Of a DNA stretch of 64,000 nt, positions 41,001 through 45,808 are shown in pieces (positions within the stretch are counted from its first letter, which is position 1; every line of letters starts with the position of its first letter). Below the pieces are notes generated by a model. That model was not told the DNA's origin and made no database searches. It saw only the letters and a program-made list of their open reading frames with translations. Made by a program: the position numbers and the translations under genes. Source of the stretch: Synanceia verrucosa (lineage: Eukaryota > Chordata > Actinopteri > Perciformes > Synanceiidae); assembly GCA_029721515.1 (NCBI GenBank), contig CM056569.1:17943007-18007006 (forward strand), read 5' to 3'.

Positions 41001-44000
41001 TCTATGAATGGATCAGTCAGTGGATAAAATACAGAGCTGTTTCTTTCGGTTTCTGTGTCTCCAGGGAAACCAGATCCTGAGCGGTCTCTCCCTGGACGAG
41101 TACAAGGCCACTCTGAAGATGATCGAGAGGGCTATTCTGGCCACTGACCTGGCCCTGTACATGAAGTAGGTACCAAACGTCAAGCCCAGATGGAAATCTG
41201 ACTGGAGAGGCAAGAGAGGGAGAGCGGAAGAAGAAAAGTAATTTTGCAGAGGTGTAAGGCAGGGATGGCTGCAACTCTTTACTTGAAAAGTTTGAACTTG
41301 TCTAAACTGTATTTTTTTTAAATTTTTTTTTTTTTTAGAATAGAGTAGAATAGAATAATGTTTATTCATCCCCCAAAAATTCACTGACTGCACCTGCATG
41401 AACAAGTTATAGTAAGAAACAAACAATAAAACAACAATAATGGAATAATAAAATAAGTAATAATAATAATCAATGTAGAGTACTGTAAAAAGGAATAGAT
41501 TTTAATGGCAAATTAAATTTAATTAAATGCAATATCTTAACTATGGATACCTATAAATTATGACATAAAATAGACATAAAATGGTGAAAGTTTGTGCAGT
41601 GTTCAATCATATTTTTTTCCTTAAAAACAGTGACTGTGACTTAATCTTTGGCCCCTTGGCAGCTCACATGGTGTCCTTATATTAGAGAAAACATGATGAA
41701 GTGTCCTCTATGGTGTCCTTATAGTAGAGAAAACATAATGAAGTGTCCTCTGCAGTGTCCTTATAGTAGAGAAAACATAATGCAGCGTCGTCTACAGTGT
41801 CCTTATAGTTGAGAAAACATGATGAAATGCCCTCTACGGTGTCCTTACACTAGAGAAAACATGATGAAGTGCCCTCTATGGTGTCCTTATAGTAGAAAAA
41901 ACATGATGAAGTGCCTTCTATGGTGTCCTTATAGTAGAAAAAACATGATGAAGTGCCTTCTATGGTGTACTTGAAGTAGAGAAAACATGATGAAGTACCT
42001 TCTATTGTGTACTTGAAGTAGAGAAAACATGATGAAGTCCCTTCTATGGTGTACTTGAAGTAGAGAAAACATGATGGAGTGCCCTCCATTGTGTCCTTAC
42101 AGTCGAGAAAACATGATTAAGTGCCCTCTATGGTGTCCTTACAGGAGAGAAAACATGATGGAGTGCCCTCTATGGTCTCCTTACAGTAGAGAAAACGTGA
42201 ATAAATGTGATAGAGTACCACATATTAGCATTGCCTGAATGAAAGGCATGTTTATATCAGTCTCGTGCATTGCATTGGAAATCATGCTCCTGATTGCAAC
42301 TCTTATCCCTCTCTCAGTCTAGACAGTGGGTGGTAGAAGAGGTACTTTGAGAGGATAATTATCTGCTGTGTCATTGTGTGAGTGTTTGTGTGTTGTCAGG
42401 AGGCGTGGGGAGTTCTTTGAACTCACCAAGAATAGCCAATTCGTTTGGGAGGATGAGCATCACAGAGACTTACTGAGGTGAGTAGCAGTTCTCCTAAATG
42501 CAGAATGTTGTAAGTAACAGAGCCAGGCGAGGTGTTTCCCCCCTGCCTCCAGACTTAATGCTAAGCTAGGCTAATCAAATCCATACTTGAGATACATACA
42601 TGAGAGTGATACCAATCTTCTCATATCATTCTAAGCAAATTTAAGCCTGTTTCCCAAAATCTAGTCAGCATATAAATTCACTCATAATGTTTTTGTGGCC
42701 TGATGGCAGGAGTTTTTAACATGTGGCGGTGTGAAGATCAATGTGTGTCAATGTATCTCCCCTTTCAGGTCAATGCTGATGACTGCATGTGACATCTCAG
42801 CCATCACCAAGCCCTGGCCAGTGCAAAAAAGGGTAAAACATATCCCTCTTATGGATATACATTAAGATGCAGTTTTTGGTCTTTTCCTTGGTCTTTCTTC
42901 TCATTGCTGTAGCTCTAATTTCTGTAGGATACCTCCTTGATCATACGCCATACAATGGTAATTATACAGCATGACGAACAGATGCCAGAGAACAAGATAA
43001 TTGACAAAATGTTATGTATTATCTGCCTGGCTTAAAGTTTTAGAAAAGGAAAGTTTTGATTTTAAAATGACAAAAAAAAACAATAAATGCAATAAAAGCT
43101 GGATTGTCTTGATATTACAAGACATGCTTTAGGTGTGTGTAATGCAACAAGTGGAGGCCACAGTTCAACCCCACACATAAAAGCATGTTATGGTAATGGG
43201 AACATCCTCTATATTTTAAGGCTATGCTAATGGTAACATCCTCTATATTTTAAAGCTATGATAATGGTAATCAGGAAACATTTTAACGTGCGTGTTTAAA
43301 TTAAAACAGTAGTCCCTGGCTCTGTCATTGACCTGACAGCTGCTGGGATGTGGGATGAACGTGTGTTTTTCATTCAGAAGTTTACACAGGAAGCACCTGT
43401 TGTGACATCACTGATTGGGTGTGGCCTGAAAGGTTTCTACTGCAGCGCAGCACTTCCTGTTTTTGATATTTGATTCAAACATTATTTCCATATTTCCTTC
43501 TTAATACTCTCTCTCTTGCTGTCTTTCGCTCTCGTATATTCCTTTCATCAGCTGTGTCCCTGTTGCTTCATCTCCCTGCTGACCTGCCTTAAGTCTGCAT
43601 CTCGTTAGCATGCTCATTAATAAAAGCAGCTGTGCCCCTGTCCTCAGATGACACCTCTTAAAAAAACAAGGAAGTAAACATGCAAACGTGCTCTCTCACT
43701 AAAACATGTGCACTCATCTGCCAAAACTAAAGGGAAGATTATTTCCTTCATTGGAGTTCCATTTTAACCTTTAAGAATAGTTTAATGAAAACAAGAATAA
43801 AATCATGATAAAATGAAGTGAGTAAAAGGTAAATGAGACCTCTGCTCCTCTTACTCTACTTACTTTACTTTGTTTTATTCCAAATTTATCTCTATACTTT
43901 ACCATACCTTTCTTTTTCTCTCTTTCAATTTAAAACTGTTAATACTTTGGCAATATTGAGTCTAAAATCAGCCTTCTAGATGCTCATTAAGCTGCCAGTT

Positions 44001-45761
44001 CTAGTCCCATTAAATTCACACTTAGGATATGATCATGATATGAAAACTTAAACAGTGGGACTTTAACAGGCTATATAATGTGTTTTCCCTCTTGTGATAC
44101 ATGAATAGTTTCTTCTGTCCTTGGCCTCACAGGCTTTGCTTGTAATAAGCAGCTTTTGGGACTAAAACTGTTAACATATAAGGCCTTAATGTGTTCTAAT
44201 GTCCGTTGAAATTCTGAATCAACATGCTTGAGGTTGTATATTTTACCTGAACTCTTGTCTCTGGTGCAGATTGCAGAGCTGGTGGCCACTGAGTTCTTCG
44301 AACAGGGGGATAAGGAGAGACGAGAGCTCAACATTGAGCCCAGTGTAAGTACAGTGTGTCACTACAGGGCTTCCTGTTTTTCTTTAAGGCTGCTTTATAT
44401 ACCTGTACGTTCATTTGGTCCAGCCCTGTCTCCTAAAAATGACTTTCTCATACAACAATTTGTTGAGATGGACACACTGTGTAGAGTGAAACCAAACTAG
44501 ATTTAATAGGAAAGCATGAATTTCACTGTGATCCTGGCTAGTTTAATGTACTATGGCTTGTGAAAGCCCCCTTCATGAATTTAGTATTTATGAATTCATG
44601 GAGCAACAGTGTTGAGGTCAGACATTGACATCAGGATAGTCCACTGGTCAGGACCTAGGACTTGAACAAATAGTTTAACCAGCACCTGGCCAGTCGTAGC
44701 GCTTCAATGCACAAAAAAAAGCATTAAGATTCATAATTAGGCACTGTGGTGTGTGGCGTCCTCAGAAAGCAATACAGGATTAGGAATCCTTTTTAAAGAA
44801 ATGCTACATTAATTGTAGTTCTTTTTATTGATTAAATATATATCCAGAGCTTAATGAATGTATTAGAGCATCATCTCACTCACTTCAACTGGACTCTTTC
44901 TTCCTCACTGAGTTCACTACTCTTAACCATTTTGAACAGGAGTGAGGAATTTAAACTGAATTCTCCTTTTTAGACCATTAAAGGTATCATTTTGATTAAA
45001 GAGCACAGACTGGTGGACTCACCATTACAGAAATACTCTGGTAATCTGTGATGCTGTTAATTTAGGGCAGCAATGTTAAACATCTGACACTGGGTGGAGG
45101 AATAATACATTAGTTAAGCTCTATATATCCAACTATATATGCAGACATTTCCTTGCTATATGGATAACATTTGAATCACAGGTAGAACAGAAATAGCATC
45201 ACAAAGATAAAAGGAGAACAGGTGAATAAACAGCTAACTATAAAATTAAAGGGCATAACGAAGAAGACAGACAAAAACAACAAAAGGCCAAAAACATAAC
45301 AGAAAAGACTTGTTATGAGGTCACATCAGCCAATTCTAATGACTCAAACATGTTTAATAGTTGAGGTTCTGTTGCAGCTAAATTTGCTAAATTGAAATTA
45401 TATTTTTATCTGTTTTTCAATAATTGTTAAGGGGTGCTCAAAGACAGGGTTCTGCAACCCACAGCTCTACAGTAGCTCCTTCTGGTTTTGAAAAATATTA
45501 CATGGAAATATTTTTATTTTAATTCTACTCAAATATGATTTGCAGTTTTTCTTTTCATGGTAAAAAAATAACCATCTTATTGATGGACAATGAAAACAAC
45601 ATATCTGGTTTTAAATCATTAATCTGAGATACCTCAGATCATGTTTATCAATTATAAATTTGTAAATTATATTACAAATATTATATATTATATTATATAA
45701 ATTATAAAATTGACTTAACATGTGGGAGTGTCGTCATCATCTAGAATAGGGATGGGCAAAC

Positions 45762-45808
<47 letters not shown>

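Noticed and set aside
41850..42089. 79-codon minus-strand frame of 14-residue repeats (FKYTIEGTSSCFLY type)
   Set aside because: It is a reading of the 42-bp intronic minisatellite; the period alone keeps the frame open.
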